A stretch of 64,000 bases of DNA. It comes from a virus. The notes beneath the pieces are model-generated. The model did no database searches. It was not told the DNA's origin and saw only the letters and a list, made by a program, of their open reading frames with translations. Of this stretch, positions 24,801 through 32,271 are shown in pieces (the first letter of the stretch is position 1; every line of letters begins with the position of its first letter). The DNA lies in IMG/VR virus record IMGVR_UViG_3300010354_006541, positions 1-64,000 of that record. One strand, written 5' to 3'. The position numbers were made by a program, and so were the translations under genes.

Positions 24801-27800
24801 GCGGAAGTTATAACCACCGGTGATCCAACACTTATAGTACATGCTGTGTTAGCAGCAGGATCTACGTATTCTTCAAACTGTAAAATTCTATATACGAATG
24901 ATGATTCGTTTAATAGAAGAGCAGTTGATGGTCTAGTAGCAACATCCACCACATCACCAGTCAATACTACTTGGCTGTTATTTCTAATTGATACAGGTGT
25001 GTCATTTGGTACCTGAATAGCCAAACCAGCAGTTGAAGCATTACCTGTGCTGCTGATTGTTAATTTAGCCACCCCTGCAGGTAGTCCAACTGTAGACACA
25101 GAATTAATCGAATATCTAGTTAATTGCGGTAGCAGGGTCGCCGGAGTTATATGTATAACTTCGAGTTCGCTTTTCGACAACGGAACATAGGTATAGTTAT
25201 ATACATAGATAGTAGTTTCGCCGGCATTGTTAGCATATAGAGAACTAGGGAAGTAACATTTAGCACCTTGGTTAAGATCATAAAATAGAGTTACCGGGGT
25301 TGGAATCTCTAACGGATCCGAACCCTCTGCTACTAAAGCATATGTTCCGTGAGCCGATGAACCGCCAACCGATCTAATTTGACCGCCGTTCAAAGAAAAA
25401 TAAGAAATATAACAGTAATATGTAAACACGGATACTGCTTCTAGCAGACCGCCGTTGTGTGTAACAAGACCGTACCCCATGTCGCATATTTGGGTAAAGT
25501 CGTTAGCCAACATAGATCTATTGCCAGGCATTAGGACTTCATAAATTCTTTCATATGACAGTGTCCCTGTACCTAAAGTAGTAAGTGATATTCCAGTGTT
25601 AGATCCTGCGATAGCAGAGACTCTAAAACTGTTTAGACTAAAACCATCAGCAATCACGTAGTATTCTTTGCCTGCTATCAGAGGACTAGGTAAAACTCCT
25701 GTACTTGAAAATACCAGTGTGGCTCCTTGTTCTAGATTATGAGATGTTTTGTTAAAAGTTCCCGGAGTACCGGTAACTACTGTAAAAGTCTGTGCACCGA
25801 TGGCTAATGGAAATGGAGTTACTTCGTCCAATACAAACTGTGCTGTAGATCCTGCTGGATTATAAACATAATCTCTAACGTAGTTTATACGGTATACTGC
25901 ATCGTTGACAATAAATGATGCTGGTAGATTCGGTGGACGAACCAAGTTACTGACTCTTAATCTAGAATTGCTAGGTACTCCGTCTACGATTACTCTTTCT
26001 GTGATTTTAAATTGTAGGTTGCCGGTAAAGCCATCGACGAACATACCGCCCGCAAATCTTTTCCTTCCTGAACTCTTTGAAAAAGTAGCACACTCTTGAG
26101 CATAGGGCGATTTAGCCAGTATCTGTCCTTCCGGATCTAATACCATAGTAAATCCGCCAGATCCTTGCGATGTTAGTGCTCTAACAATAGTAGCATCGTT
26201 ACATAAAAATACATCAATATTGTCATTGTTTTTAGGATAGTTAACAGCACCCGAATTAGAAATGACATCAATGAGTGCACCGAACAATTCGTCAATAACA
26301 TCATCTGATCCCGTTTCTGCGATAAATGCTTCATCTATTATTTGACTTCTTATGGTGTTATAAACAGGATCAATTTCAGTATTATCAATGATATCTTGTA
26401 TCAGTGCTTTAACATGATTCAATGCTGCCACAGTTTGACTTAATTGAGTTGTGATAGCAATAAGTCCGCTGGCATTGCTTCTATATTTTAGTGCTGCAGA
26501 AACAGTTCTATTATATCCCCCGTATTTGAGATCGAAAATCATTGCATCAACAATTAAGCCCACGTCTCTAGAACAAGTGCTAATGTCGTAGTCAAAACTT
26601 GATGTAAATGGGGCGATAACGTTATTGATTTGATAATTAATCCATGCAATAGTTTCTTGCTGCAAGAAAATTTTATTCAACCCTATAAGTGATGCTGCTG
26701 CTCTGTAAGACCCTTTATTGTTGATTGGTGGGTACACCGGTAGTGTTGGATCAGCAAGATAATGCCAACCAAACAATTGTTCTGCTGTTGTATTGCCGTC
26801 TATAGTAAGATCGCGTCTAAATTTTTGAAATGCCCAAGGGCTAGAACTTTCTCCCGTCTTAGGTCTTACTATAACTCGTCTAAATTCATCTCCGATCAGA
26901 GCAACGTTTTGTGGAATCTTAAGAGGAAGATTTTCTTCATATATTCCGGTTTCGATCAACACACTGATCTGTTGTGTTCTAGTTACATCACCATAAGAAA
27001 TAACTTCGCCTATTTCAAATGCGCCATATTTAATATCAACATCAAACAATTCATTAGGACCATCTAACGCCCCCGAGTGTCCTAGTATTTGAGCCAATGC
27101 TCCTGAGGTCTCTCCTCTTAGATATAGACCTTCTCTAACATCTCTACTTCTAACTGCGGTAGGATCTGGAGATAAAACGTTGCCGGTAAAATCTGTTCTT
27201 AACCCATTAGTGAAAATTCTAAATCTTGGTAGATCGACAGTTACGGTTGGTAAAGCCGTGAATGAATTTCCAGGATCATCTACCGTGATGCTTACTACGG
27301 CTCCCGAAACAACATCGGCTGTACCGAATGCTCCAGAGCCTGTGGTATCTCCTACTGCTGGTAGTATCCTCACGGAAACTAGACCGTAATCTACACCACC
27401 GCTGACTACATCAATTTTATTCACTTTGTAGTTTAAATCAAACCTAGCCCCGCCTCCGAATTCGCTGTTGCTGGTTGTAATTACATTGGTGTTTCCTGGT
27501 AATACTGTATAAACTCCAGAACTTACTGGGCGGAAAGATAAAACAGCACCAGGATTTCCAATTGTTGCTAAAACTTCTACAGTTGCAGCAGTACCAACTC
27601 CACCACCAATAGAAATTATATCACCAACTCGATAGTTGGTTCCAGGAACAGTAAGAGTGAAAGAGTCGACACTCATGTATACCTGTCCGATAAATCCTGT
27701 TCCAGATTCCGGAGATGCTGTGATAGAAGTTAATGTACATTCTCCTGCACCTTCGCTATATGTCAATACCTTTTTGTAAGGTCCAATTTCTAGTCTAGAT

Positions 27801-28576
27801 TCTAATAATATTTCTTCAGCACGTTTAAGAGCCGCTTCTAAAGTACGATAAGCGTAGGCTAATGCTCTACCTTGAAGACTAGAATTAATACCAGGTCTTT
27901 CATCTTGGCCGCTAGTAGCAACATATAGATTAATACTACTACCGAAAGCAGAACCATCGACGTATCTTTTTGTAGCAGCGATTAATCCGCCGTAGACTTC
28001 GTCGTCTGCATCAACTGGATCTCTAGAAAGAATGAGAGGTCCGGTCATTGTTCCAAATGTCGGATTGGATGAACCGGTAGAGGGATCAACAGCATCAACA
28101 CCTGCAAGAGACACCTTGCTGTCTGCATAGGCTTTGTTTACCGCTTCGTGTTTAAAAATTGGCAGTAGCGGTGAAGAAGTAGTTCCTAAATTTAGTATTC
28201 TGTATTGGGTGGCTCCGCTTCGTGTAGAGAGATTTCCTCCTAGTTGCGGAGTCGGATCCCCAGAAATAGAAGAAAACAATGTTGAAATAGCAATTTCGTT
28301 TGGATTAGTAGTGAAGTCGATCTGGACTCCGTTACCTGCTTTAAGTTGTTTAAAAACTAAACCAGTTTCAGTAGTGTTTACGCTGACTAATGAATTTTCC
28401 TGTCCTGAATAAGATGACGGTGTATCGTCTAGACCTTTGAAAGAAAGTCTATCACCTAATCCTAAAGAACTGTATAATTCTCGGAAATTTTCATTAACTT
28501 TTCTAAAAGCGTCGCGAATACTATCGCCGGTGCCGTCATTACCGATAGCGCCAATTTCAATCTGTCGTCTAGTCAT
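21800..28576 (-). CDS. Giant tail fibre (2258 residues) with C-terminal peptidase-G2-like domain
   Basis: This is the largest gene in the window. Residues 1-40 are the shared module (IEIGAIGNDGTGDSIRDAFR, KVNENFRELYSSLGLG). A beta-rich body follows, with a helical insert around residues 640-770 (LIGLNKIFLQQETIAWINYQ). Three copies of a module with the pattern HGLxxGDxVxxxSTGxLPxGL and YYVL lie near residues 927-1007, 1244-1320 and 1352-1430. The last 135 residues (LQATYAADLAEFYEGDKEYE, VAGVVSDNAAY, VPCKVVGKINKGD) resemble the peptidase G2/intramolecular-chaperone domain that self-cleaves after fibre trimerisation. It leads the 18-kb fibre operon. Confidence 0.85.
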   Translation of the reverse strand: MTRRQIEIGAIGNDGTGDSIRDAFRKVNENFRELYSSLGLGDRLSFKGLDDTPSSYSGQENSLVSVNTTETGLVFKQLKAGNGVQIDFTTNPNEIAISTLFSSISGDPTPQLGGNLSTRSGATQYRILNLGTTSSPLLPIFKHEAVNKAYADSKVSLAGVDAVDPSTGSSNPTFGTMTGPLILSRDPVDADDEVYGGLIAATKRYVDGSAFGSSINLYVATSGQDERPGINSSLQGRALAYAYRTLEAALKRAEEILLESRLEIGPYKKVLTYSEGAGECTLTSITASPESGTGFIGQVYMSVDSFTLTVPGTNYRVGDIISIGGGVGTAATVEVLATIGNPGAVLSFRPVSSGVYTVLPGNTNVITTSNSEFGGGARFDLNYKVNKIDVVSGGVDYGLVSVRILPAVGDTTGSGAFGTADVVSGAVVSITVDDPGNSFTALPTVTVDLPRFRIFTNGLRTDFTGNVLSPDPTAVRSRDVREGLYLRGETSGALAQILGHSGALDGPNELFDVDIKYGAFEIGEVISYGDVTRTQQISVLIETGIYEENLPLKIPQNVALIGDEFRRVIVRPKTGESSSPWAFQKFRRDLTIDGNTTAEQLFGWHYLADPTLPVYPPINNKGSYRAAASLIGLNKIFLQQETIAWINYQINNVIAPFTSSFDYDISTCSRDVGLIVDAMIFDLKYGGYNRTVSAALKYRSNASGLIAITTQLSQTVAALNHVKALIQDIIDNTEIDPVYNTIRSQIIDEAFIAETGSDDVIDELFGALIDVISNSGAVNYPKNNDNIDVFLCNDATIVRALTSQGSGGFTMVLDPEGQILAKSPYAQECATFSKSSGRKRFAGGMFVDGFTGNLQFKITERVIVDGVPSNSRLRVSNLVRPPNLPASFIVNDAVYRINYVRDYVYNPAGSTAQFVLDEVTPFPLAIGAQTFTVVTGTPGTFNKTSHNLEQGATLVFSSTGVLPSPLIAGKEYYVIADGFSLNSFRVSAIAGSNTGISLTTLGTGTLSYERIYEVLMPGNRSMLANDFTQICDMGYGLVTHNGGLLEAVSVFTYYCYISYFSLNGGQIRSVGGSSAHGTYALVAEGSDPLEIPTPVTLFYDLNQGAKCYFPSSLYANNAGETTIYVYNYTYVPLSKSELEVIHITPATLLPQLTRYSINSVSTVGLPAGVAKLTISSTGNASTAGLAIQVPNDTPVSIRNNSQVVLTGDVVDVATRPSTALLLNESSFVYRILQFEEYVDPAANTACTISVGSPVVITSAGHGLLANYIIKFYTTGALPTGLVVDTNYYVLEDSLTLNTFRVALSPNGTPINTTAGGSGTHSFANSGLARTTLRENYDYVELTVYEPNEYAASTKTFTVTVADPAVFTCNSHGFIAGDVVRLSSTGTLPNGLSSSRHYHVLSTGLGANQFRLSAVPNGPAAATTTAGSGTFSVGLVKGRIGDNSFQIVAPGPGDLSRLINYKLTWCGFDYTITNYEGSNVTGIEGVGRITLNTPLQLDATTGTGNVLSLSSPPTLKAGVPKRTSGAAGTLTIRISLTRVTSHDLLEIGTGSYADTNYPNEIYGLAVNPLSEATETEERGSGRVFFVTTDQFGNFKVGPYFRVDQGTGTVTFSAAIALSNLDGIGFKRGVPIAEFSVDATMGDNATDTVPTEYAVRTYVDKRLGVSHTGEILDPVNRIPAITGGFLALDGTTPMISTLNLDNNRIQNLADPVSPTDAVNLRSLVLGNFADASFDNVKANDFAVFTGVGTQITNTTLVGDISANIDSTAHTIDLQISAESINTADVSSNAAIDQFKLSLANAYASSVNNIVGATATRVGNTVTLTFATTTNPVFTAGRGIVVTGFSTTKYNGTFTVISCTATQITYDISLGSNAYAASQPSWTLPVTPAVGTGTIEPLKGLSVFDSNQFNATNGWLSIKDNGITIGKLAQIASKTVLGNNGVATDNVSTVSYATIVDQGAAVKKSLYTAVGYLKRSTTGAGAELLDGSYTVIQDSATLAANTLVIRDNNGDFAARTVTVQDLKLKLSSEVTSTNTLNRVSSGGGGTTRLFGFLGNGGVLIGNSTVANENVTYYDNNSHVFRTQDSFNPAPISCSTLTATAISTGSDTTPGTITGQWILANVPGGGVKGNSRLQATYAADLAEFYEGDKEYETGTVLVFGGDKEVTTSNIRGDSKVAGVVSDNAAYSMYGACPGFKNQIALQGRVPCKVVGKINKGDLLCTSGIPGVAGLAKDPKPGTLIGKALQDYDSDHIGTIEVAVGRT

Positions 28577-28602
28577 AGTGTTTGTCCAATAGGTTGACTA
28601 CA

Positions 28603-28610
28603 TATTTATC
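28603..28610 (-). promoter_or_regulatory. Late-type -10 box for the fibre operon
   Basis: On the minus strand CGATAAATATG lies 26 bases before the ATG of the giant fibre gene. This is the TATAAATA-like core of T4-type late promoters at the head of an 18-kb structural operon, where a late promoter is expected. No strong Shine-Dalgarno separates it from the ATG. Confidence 0.45.
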
Positions 28611-28632
28611 GTTCAATTTTATAAGCCGTATG

Positions 28633-28638
28633 TAAATA
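28633..28638 (+). promoter_or_regulatory. Late-type box 4 bases before the ATG of the zinc-ribbon gene
   Basis: TGTAAATA-ATGT-ATG: the box ends 4 bases before the first ATG and there is no Shine-Dalgarno. This is one of a set of TAA(A/G)TA boxes at fixed distance from a start codon in this window (see findings). Confidence 0.4.
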
Positions 28639-28642
28639 ATGT

Positions 28643-28930
28643 ATGTTCATGACTACAAAGATAGTTACTAACGAATATACTAGATGCAGTAAGACAGGTA
28701 TATTGCATACCTATAAAAGAAAAAAGACCTTTGCGGTCTTTGCGTGTGATAATTGCGGATCTGAGTTTGAAAGATGTCTAAAAAATATTCAAAAAAAGCG
28801 GTTAAGTAATAATTATTTTCATTGCTGCCCTGCTTGTGACTCTAAAAGATTTGCACAAAGAAAGGGAGTTGAACGCAAAAAAATATGGGATATGCCCGCC
28901 GGATTGGATCTACCTATTAATAAGTACTAG
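28643..28930 (+). CDS. Small zinc-ribbon-like protein
   Basis: A 95-residue basic protein with two cysteine pairs, CDNCG (near residue 35) and CCPACD (near residue 63), spaced like a zinc ribbon. The surrounding sequence is Lys/Arg-rich ([33 protein letters not shown]), suggesting nucleic-acid binding. It could start at the second ATG (28649). It is a lone plus-strand gene whose stop overlaps the convergent IscA-like gene by 4 bases. The exact family is not recognised. Confidence 0.6.
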   Translation: MFMTTKIVTNEYTRCSKTGILHTYKRKKTFAVFACDNCGSEFERCLKNIQKKRLSNNYFHCCPACDSKRFAQRKGVERKKIWDMPAGLDLPINKY

Positions 28931-29247
28931 ACTCGAAAACTTTCGCCGCAACCACAGCGATCACGTTCGTTGGGATTACGAAATTCGAAACCTTCGTTAA
29001 GTCCGTTGCGCACCCAATCCATCTCAATTCCGCTCAGATACGTTATGCTTTTACTATCTATATAGATATGCACCCCATTGCTTTCGTATATATGATCGCT
29101 ATCATATACTGTGTCCACAAACTCTAAAACATATTGTAGACCCGAACAGCCTGTAGTTTTTACACCTAAACGAATTCCTAAACCTTTGCCTCGTTTTTCT
29201 AGTTGATTTTTTACTTTTAGTGCTGCCGATTCAGTTAGCGATATCAT
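28927..29247 (-). CDS. A-type Fe-S cluster carrier (IscA/ErpA-like)
   Basis: A 106-residue HesB/IscA family protein. The three cluster-binding cysteines are at the expected places: TTGCSGLQY (C34) and RCGCGESF (C98, C100). The fold signatures [17 protein letters not shown] and [11 protein letters not shown] also match. A-type carriers take a cluster from a scaffold and hand it to apo-proteins. It overlaps the upstream IscU-like scaffold gene by 17 bases, so the two form a minimal scaffold-carrier pair. Candidate clients in this genome are the ferredoxin and the radical-SAM proteins (inference). Confidence 0.92.
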   Translation of the reverse strand: MISLTESAALKVKNQLEKRGKGLGIRLGVKTTGCSGLQYVLEFVDTVYDSDHIYESNGVHIYIDSKSITYLSGIEMDWVRNGLNEGFEFRNPNERDRCGCGESFRV

Positions 29248-29620
29248 GCTTTTCTTTGTAATCTCTTATAGCAGCCTTGATAGCATCTTCTGCCAGTATT
29301 GAGCAGTGAATCTTAACGGGCGGTAGCGCAAGTTCCTCAGCGATATCTGAGTTTTTGATTGCGGTTGCCTGATCCAGTGTGCGCCCCTTGAGCCACTCTG
29401 TAGCGAGGCTAGAACTAGCAATAGCACTACCACAACCGTACGTCTTAAACTTAGCATCAGTTATAACACCATCCTCGTTGACTTTGATCTGTAGTTTCAT
29501 AACATCCCCGCAGGCAGGAGCACCTACCATACCAGTTCCCACCTCGGGGTCGTCCTTAGAGAAACTACCGACATTACGTGGGTTTTCGTAGTGATCAATA
29601 ACTTTCTCTGAGTATGCCAT
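29231..29620 (-). CDS. iscU: IscU-type Fe-S cluster assembly scaffold
   Basis: A 129-residue complete IscU. All ligands are present: C37 and D39 in APACGDVM, C63 in [11 protein letters not shown], and H105/C106 in [11 protein letters not shown]. The LPPVK motif recognised by the HscA chaperone is also present (LALPPVKIH). IscU receives sulfur from a host cysteine desulfurase (IscS), as no such gene is seen here. The gene is coupled to the A-type carrier downstream. Full conservation argues that the phage protein is active and plugs into the host Isc machinery. Confidence 0.95.
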   Translation of the reverse strand: MAYSEKVIDHYENPRNVGSFSKDDPEVGTGMVGAPACGDVMKLQIKVNEDGVITDAKFKTYGCGSAIASSSLATEWLKGRTLDQATAIKNSDIAEELALPPVKIHCSILAEDAIKAAIRDYKEKHDIAN

Positions 29621-29622
29621 AA

Positions 29623-29922
29623 TTAACCTCTCACTAAAACTTCTGTTTCTATACCGTTTATAATCATAATTTGTTTCGTATAAACAATACCATCGATTAT
29701 TACTTGATTTGGTTGTAAAACAATGTTTGGTTGGTGAACAACAATCGGTGTTGGTCTAGTAGCAGCATAGACTACTGCACCCCCTATTACAGCCGGTAAT
29801 ACCCAGTGAGTGTTTGCATGCCAGTGTTTGTGATGATGTCTGAAATGTCCGTGATGTCCACGACCCTGTGCAAATGCGGTTGAACTGAGTGTTAGGACTA
29901 ATATTGCGATCAACGTTTTCAT
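29623..29922 (-). CDS. Small secreted His-rich protein
   Basis: A 99-residue protein with a signal peptide (MKTLIAILVLTLSSTAFAQG, cleavage after AFA). A His cluster follows directly (RGHHGHFRHHHKHWHANTHW), then a hydrophobic segment (VLPAVIGGAVVYAATR) and a beta-rich end. The His cluster should bind metal such as Ni, Cu, Zn or Fe in the periplasm. A good AGGAG precedes the ATG. It lies just upstream of IscU and downstream of a superoxide dismutase gene, so a link to metal handling is plausible but unproven. Confidence 0.65.
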   Translation of the reverse strand: MKTLIAILVLTLSSTAFAQGRGHHGHFRHHHKHWHANTHWVLPAVIGGAVVYAATRPTPIVVHQPNIVLQPNQVIIDGIVYTKQIMIINGIETEVLVRG

Positions 29923-29953
29923 GTTGTTCTCCTTTATTACTATAACGCCTTAA

Positions 29954-30076
29954 TTATTCTTTTGGCTTACTGACCATACTTAAAACTTTGGCTTTGATAA
30001 TCTTAGCCCAACTAGGTTCAGGAAAGTGCCAACCAATAAATGCACCTACTAATAATATTAAAATTGTATCTAACAT
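29954..30076 (-). CDS. 40-residue membrane protein
   Basis: This is a short ORF with the sequence start MLDTILILLVGAFIGWHFPE and an end rich in Lys (AKIIKAKVLSMVSKPKE). One membrane helix occupies residues 1-18, followed by an amphipathic basic tail. Its Shine-Dalgarno (AAGGAG) is encoded in the last codons of the superoxide dismutase gene, and its ATG starts 1 base after that stop, so it is coupled to it. The spacing and the membrane-then-basic layout support a real gene. Function unknown. Confidence 0.65.
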   Translation of the reverse strand: MLDTILILLVGAFIGWHFPEPSWAKIIKAKVLSMVSKPKE

Positions 30077-30077
30077 T

Positions 30078-30638
30078 TTACACTCCTTGTAGTCTAATAT
30101 CAACTGTGTCCCAGTTGATGATTCGCCAAATATTGTTTAGGTACTTGGCTTTGTCCTGTTGATAGTCTAACGCCCAGGCGTGTTCCCACCAATCTATCAA
30201 CAGAGCAATCTTCATGTTCTTCTTATACTCGTGATTGCGTATAGTTTTTATTTCTCCGGTGGTATCCATATATAGCCACCCGCTACCTTGAATTGACATA
30301 GCAGTTTTTTCAATTTCGTCTTTAAACTCGTCAAAACTTCCCCATTTATTTTCTATCAAAGACTTACTGAGCCCCGTTGGTTTATTAGCGGCTCTGGGAG
30401 GGGTAAGATTTGCAAAAAAAATATTATGCAATATTGCTCCACCAAAATTGAAATCCGGATCACCCTCGCCTTTATTATAGCGTTCAGAATACTTGGCGGC
30501 CAGCCCGTCATAATGGTATTTTACTGTGGCTTCGCTCATAACAGGTTCTAATTGATTTTTATCAAATTTAAGTTTATCTTGATAAATTTCTCTAGAATCG
30601 GTGTTTTCGTTTAAAAACTTAATAAAATGTAGCGTCAT
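30078..30638 (-). CDS. Iron/manganese superoxide dismutase
   Basis: A 186-residue Fe/Mn-type SOD, near the usual length of 190-200. The four metal ligands can be placed: H42 (VKYHYDGL), H71 (GAILHNIFF), D149 and H153 (LIDWWEHAWALDY). The Gln in SIQGSGWLY favours the Fe form. It has no signal peptide, so it acts in the cytoplasm. The family detoxifies superoxide, which also destroys Fe-S clusters. Its position next to IscU/IscA genes fits protection or supply of Fe-S enzymes. Its ATG follows TAAATA at a 5-base distance with no Shine-Dalgarno. Confidence 0.92.
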   Translation of the reverse strand: MTLHFIKFLNENTDSREIYQDKLKFDKNQLEPVMSEATVKYHYDGLAAKYSERYNKGEGDPDFNFGGAILHNIFFANLTPPRAANKPTGLSKSLIENKWGSFDEFKDEIEKTAMSIQGSGWLYMDTTGEIKTIRNHEYKKNMKIALLIDWWEHAWALDYQQDKAKYLNNIWRIINWDTVDIRLQGV

Positions 30639-30677
30639 ACCTATATTTAGTGTAAATAAGGCACAGGAGGAATTTCC
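30639..30677. promoter_or_regulatory. Compact divergent late-type promoter pair (SOD / dockerin-like gene)
   Basis: Only 39 bases separate the two divergent genes. The minus strand carries ACTAAATA (TAAATA at 30644-30649) exactly 5 bases before the SOD ATG, with no Shine-Dalgarno. The plus strand carries GTAAATA (30653-30658), then AGGAGG and the ATG at 30678. The two starts thus use different initiation modes from one spot. Confidence 0.5.
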
Positions 30678-31001
30678 ATGGAAATCGTACTAGTTGCATT
30701 AGTTTTAGTTGCAGTTGGCGCATTTTGGTATTATAATAGAAATACCAAAAGTTTTGATGTGAATCAAGATGGCAAAGTTGATTCTGCTGATGTAAAAGCA
30801 GCCGTTCAAAATGTAGTCTGCGGAGTTAAAGAAACTGCAGATGTAAACAAAGACGGAAAAGTTGATGCTGCCGATGCTAAGGTCGTAGTAGAAAAAGCAA
30901 AGACCGAAGTAAAGAAAGCCGCTACAAAAACTAAGGCCGCTGCTAAGAAAGTTGCAGACAAGGCCAAGACATCAAAAACATCAAAAACCAAGGCAAATTA
31001 A
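30678..31001 (+). CDS. Membrane-anchored protein with two dockerin-type Ca-binding repeats and a Lys/Ala-rich tail
   Basis: A 107-residue protein in three parts. Residues 1-20 form an N-terminal membrane anchor (MEIVLVALVLVAVGAFWYYN). Two repeats follow, FDVNQDGKVDSADVKAAV and ADVNKDGKVDAADAKVVV, each with the D-x-N-x-D-G-x-(V)-D-x-x-D calcium loop of type-I dockerins or EF-hands. The last 40 residues are almost only Lys, Ala and Thr (KTKAAAKKVADKAKTSK), like a histone H1 tail. The Shine-Dalgarno AGGAGG is optimal. Function is unknown; anchoring something to the membrane or to DNA is a guess. Confidence 0.75.
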   Translation: MEIVLVALVLVAVGAFWYYNRNTKSFDVNQDGKVDSADVKAAVQNVVCGVKETADVNKDGKVDAADAKVVVEKAKTEVKKAATKTKAAAKKVADKAKTSKTSKTKAN

Positions 31002-31255
31002 ATTACACCTTTAATACGCTGGATGAGAAATTCATTTTTCTCAATCCAGCGATATTCAAAGATGGGTTCACCGGGACCGGTAAGCATACTCACACCCAAG
31101 TACGCTCTTTTTAACCATAGTAATTTTTTACTGTAGTAGCATCTCCGCGGCAAAAAAGAAATGCGGAATTCCCATCCAATGCATCTTCTTTTAAATGCTT
31201 CATCGGCAGTTTCTTGCCACATAAGACTATCTAGTGGCATGTCGGTAAAAATCAA
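30998..31255 (-). CDS. Small protein of unknown function
   Basis: An 85-residue protein rich in aromatic and basic residues (FLPRRCYYSKKLLWLKRAYL). It overlaps the uvdE stop by 29 bases and the convergent dockerin-like gene by 4 bases. Its last codons contain the long inverted repeat at 31017-31051. No family or motif is recognised, and no signal peptide is seen. Confidence 0.5.
   Translation of the reverse strand: MIFTDMPLDSLMWQETADEAFKRRCIGWEFRISFLPRRCYYSKKLLWLKRAYLGVSMLTGPGEPIFEYRWIEKNEFLIQRIKGVI
31017..31051. terminator. Long stem-loop downstream of the dockerin-like gene
   Basis: A 14-bp stem with a single bulged base (arms 31017-31030 and 31037-31051, loop TTCATT) starts 15 bases after the plus-strand stop. 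It lies inside the 3' end of the convergent coding sequence. It is a plausible terminator or 3' stabiliser for the plus transcript, though no T-run follows. Confidence 0.5.
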
Positions 31256-32243
31256 AACTGGCTAGATTCTTAGCCTTGCTTTCGCACATGATGTCGGCCC
31301 ACTCCCAGTGTGTAGCGGCCCAATCGTTACAATCTTTGTTCCAATAAAAGTTAGAGTGTGCTCTGAGTTTTGCTTTCTTATGTCCGGATTCTAAGAGGGT
31401 CTGAAGAGTGGGACGGGTGTCTCTGGAATGTTCTCTAAGTATATCTTCCCTAGAAACAGAGTAGTGTATGACAGGGCGAACACCACGCCAACTATCAATA
31501 ACCCTTTTAATACGATCGTCAGATGCTTCAATATATTCTCCAGTTTTAATCCAATGATGATGAATGTCTAATACCAATGCACAATGATCTACAAGTTCGA
31601 GGCTGTCTTCTAGACCCCATGTCATTTCGTCATTTTCGATCGTAAGTGTATTACGAGCCTCGGGTGTCATGCGAGCCAACGCAGCAACGATTCCCATTGG
31701 GCCTTGTCTACCTGCGATGTGAACGTTGATTTTAAAGTCTTGAAACGTCTTGCCAAATCCCATCCAGCGAGCCATGTCCACATGATATTCAAACTCCTCT
31801 ATGCTACGTTGAACAATGTCTTGATTATCACTAGCAAGAACAGTAAACTGACCAGGATGAAAAGAAAGACGGACATTGCACCGACGAGCACTATCCCCAA
31901 CAGTGCTAAAATGGCGTTCAAGATAAGCACGAACATCTGACCTGCGCCAGAAATAACTGTAAGTGGGTTCAGTATAAACAGGAAGAATATCACTGCTAAG
32001 ACGAACCATCCTAAGTGATTCATTTTGTTCTCCTACTTTTTCTACAAGTTTTCTAACAGACTCGATGTTCTGTACCATAAGGTCCCAGAGTTTTTGTTCG
32101 GCAACATCTCTGGTCTGTCTATTTAACCATGCTACAGTAGTTGAACCTGTGTTGTATTTTTTACAGTCGTCTTTGGTTTTGATACCATTCATTTGATCGG
32201 GAAGATCAATCCATTTACAGGCAAAGCCGATACGATTAGTCAT
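31227..32243 (-). CDS. uvdE: UV damage endonuclease (UvdE/UVDE family)
   Basis: A 338-residue UvdE with the TIM-barrel and three-metal layout of the family: IGFACKWIDLP at the start, RLSSDILPVYTEPTYSYFW, RLSFHPGQFTVLAS, INVHIAGRQG, LTIENDEMTWG, LVLDIHHHWI and PVIHYSVSRED. The enzyme nicks DNA 5' to pyrimidine dimers and other lesions and starts repair without photolyase. A near-perfect sigma-70 promoter (32272-32300) and an inverted repeat (32248-32271) lie upstream, which fits early expression. No Shine-Dalgarno is evident. Confidence 0.93.
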   Translation of the reverse strand: MTNRIGFACKWIDLPDQMNGIKTKDDCKKYNTGSTTVAWLNRQTRDVAEQKLWDLMVQNIESVRKLVEKVGEQNESLRMVRLSSDILPVYTEPTYSYFWRRSDVRAYLERHFSTVGDSARRCNVRLSFHPGQFTVLASDNQDIVQRSIEEFEYHVDMARWMGFGKTFQDFKINVHIAGRQGPMGIVAALARMTPEARNTLTIENDEMTWGLEDSLELVDHCALVLDIHHHWIKTGEYIEASDDRIKRVIDSWRGVRPVIHYSVSREDILREHSRDTRPTLQTLLESGHKKAKLRAHSNFYWNKDCNDWAATHWEWADIMCESKAKNLASFDFYRHATR

Positions 32244-32247
32244 TTTG

Positions 32248-32271
32248 AGTAGTATACTTGATCATACTACT
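32248..32271. repeat. Inverted repeat just before the uvdE start
   Basis: AGTAGTAT and ATACTACT are perfect 8-bp arms around an 8-base spacer. The repeat lies right after the -10 box and covers the expected transcription start of uvdE, four bases before the ATG. It could be a repressor operator or a 5' hairpin controlling translation. Confidence 0.5.
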
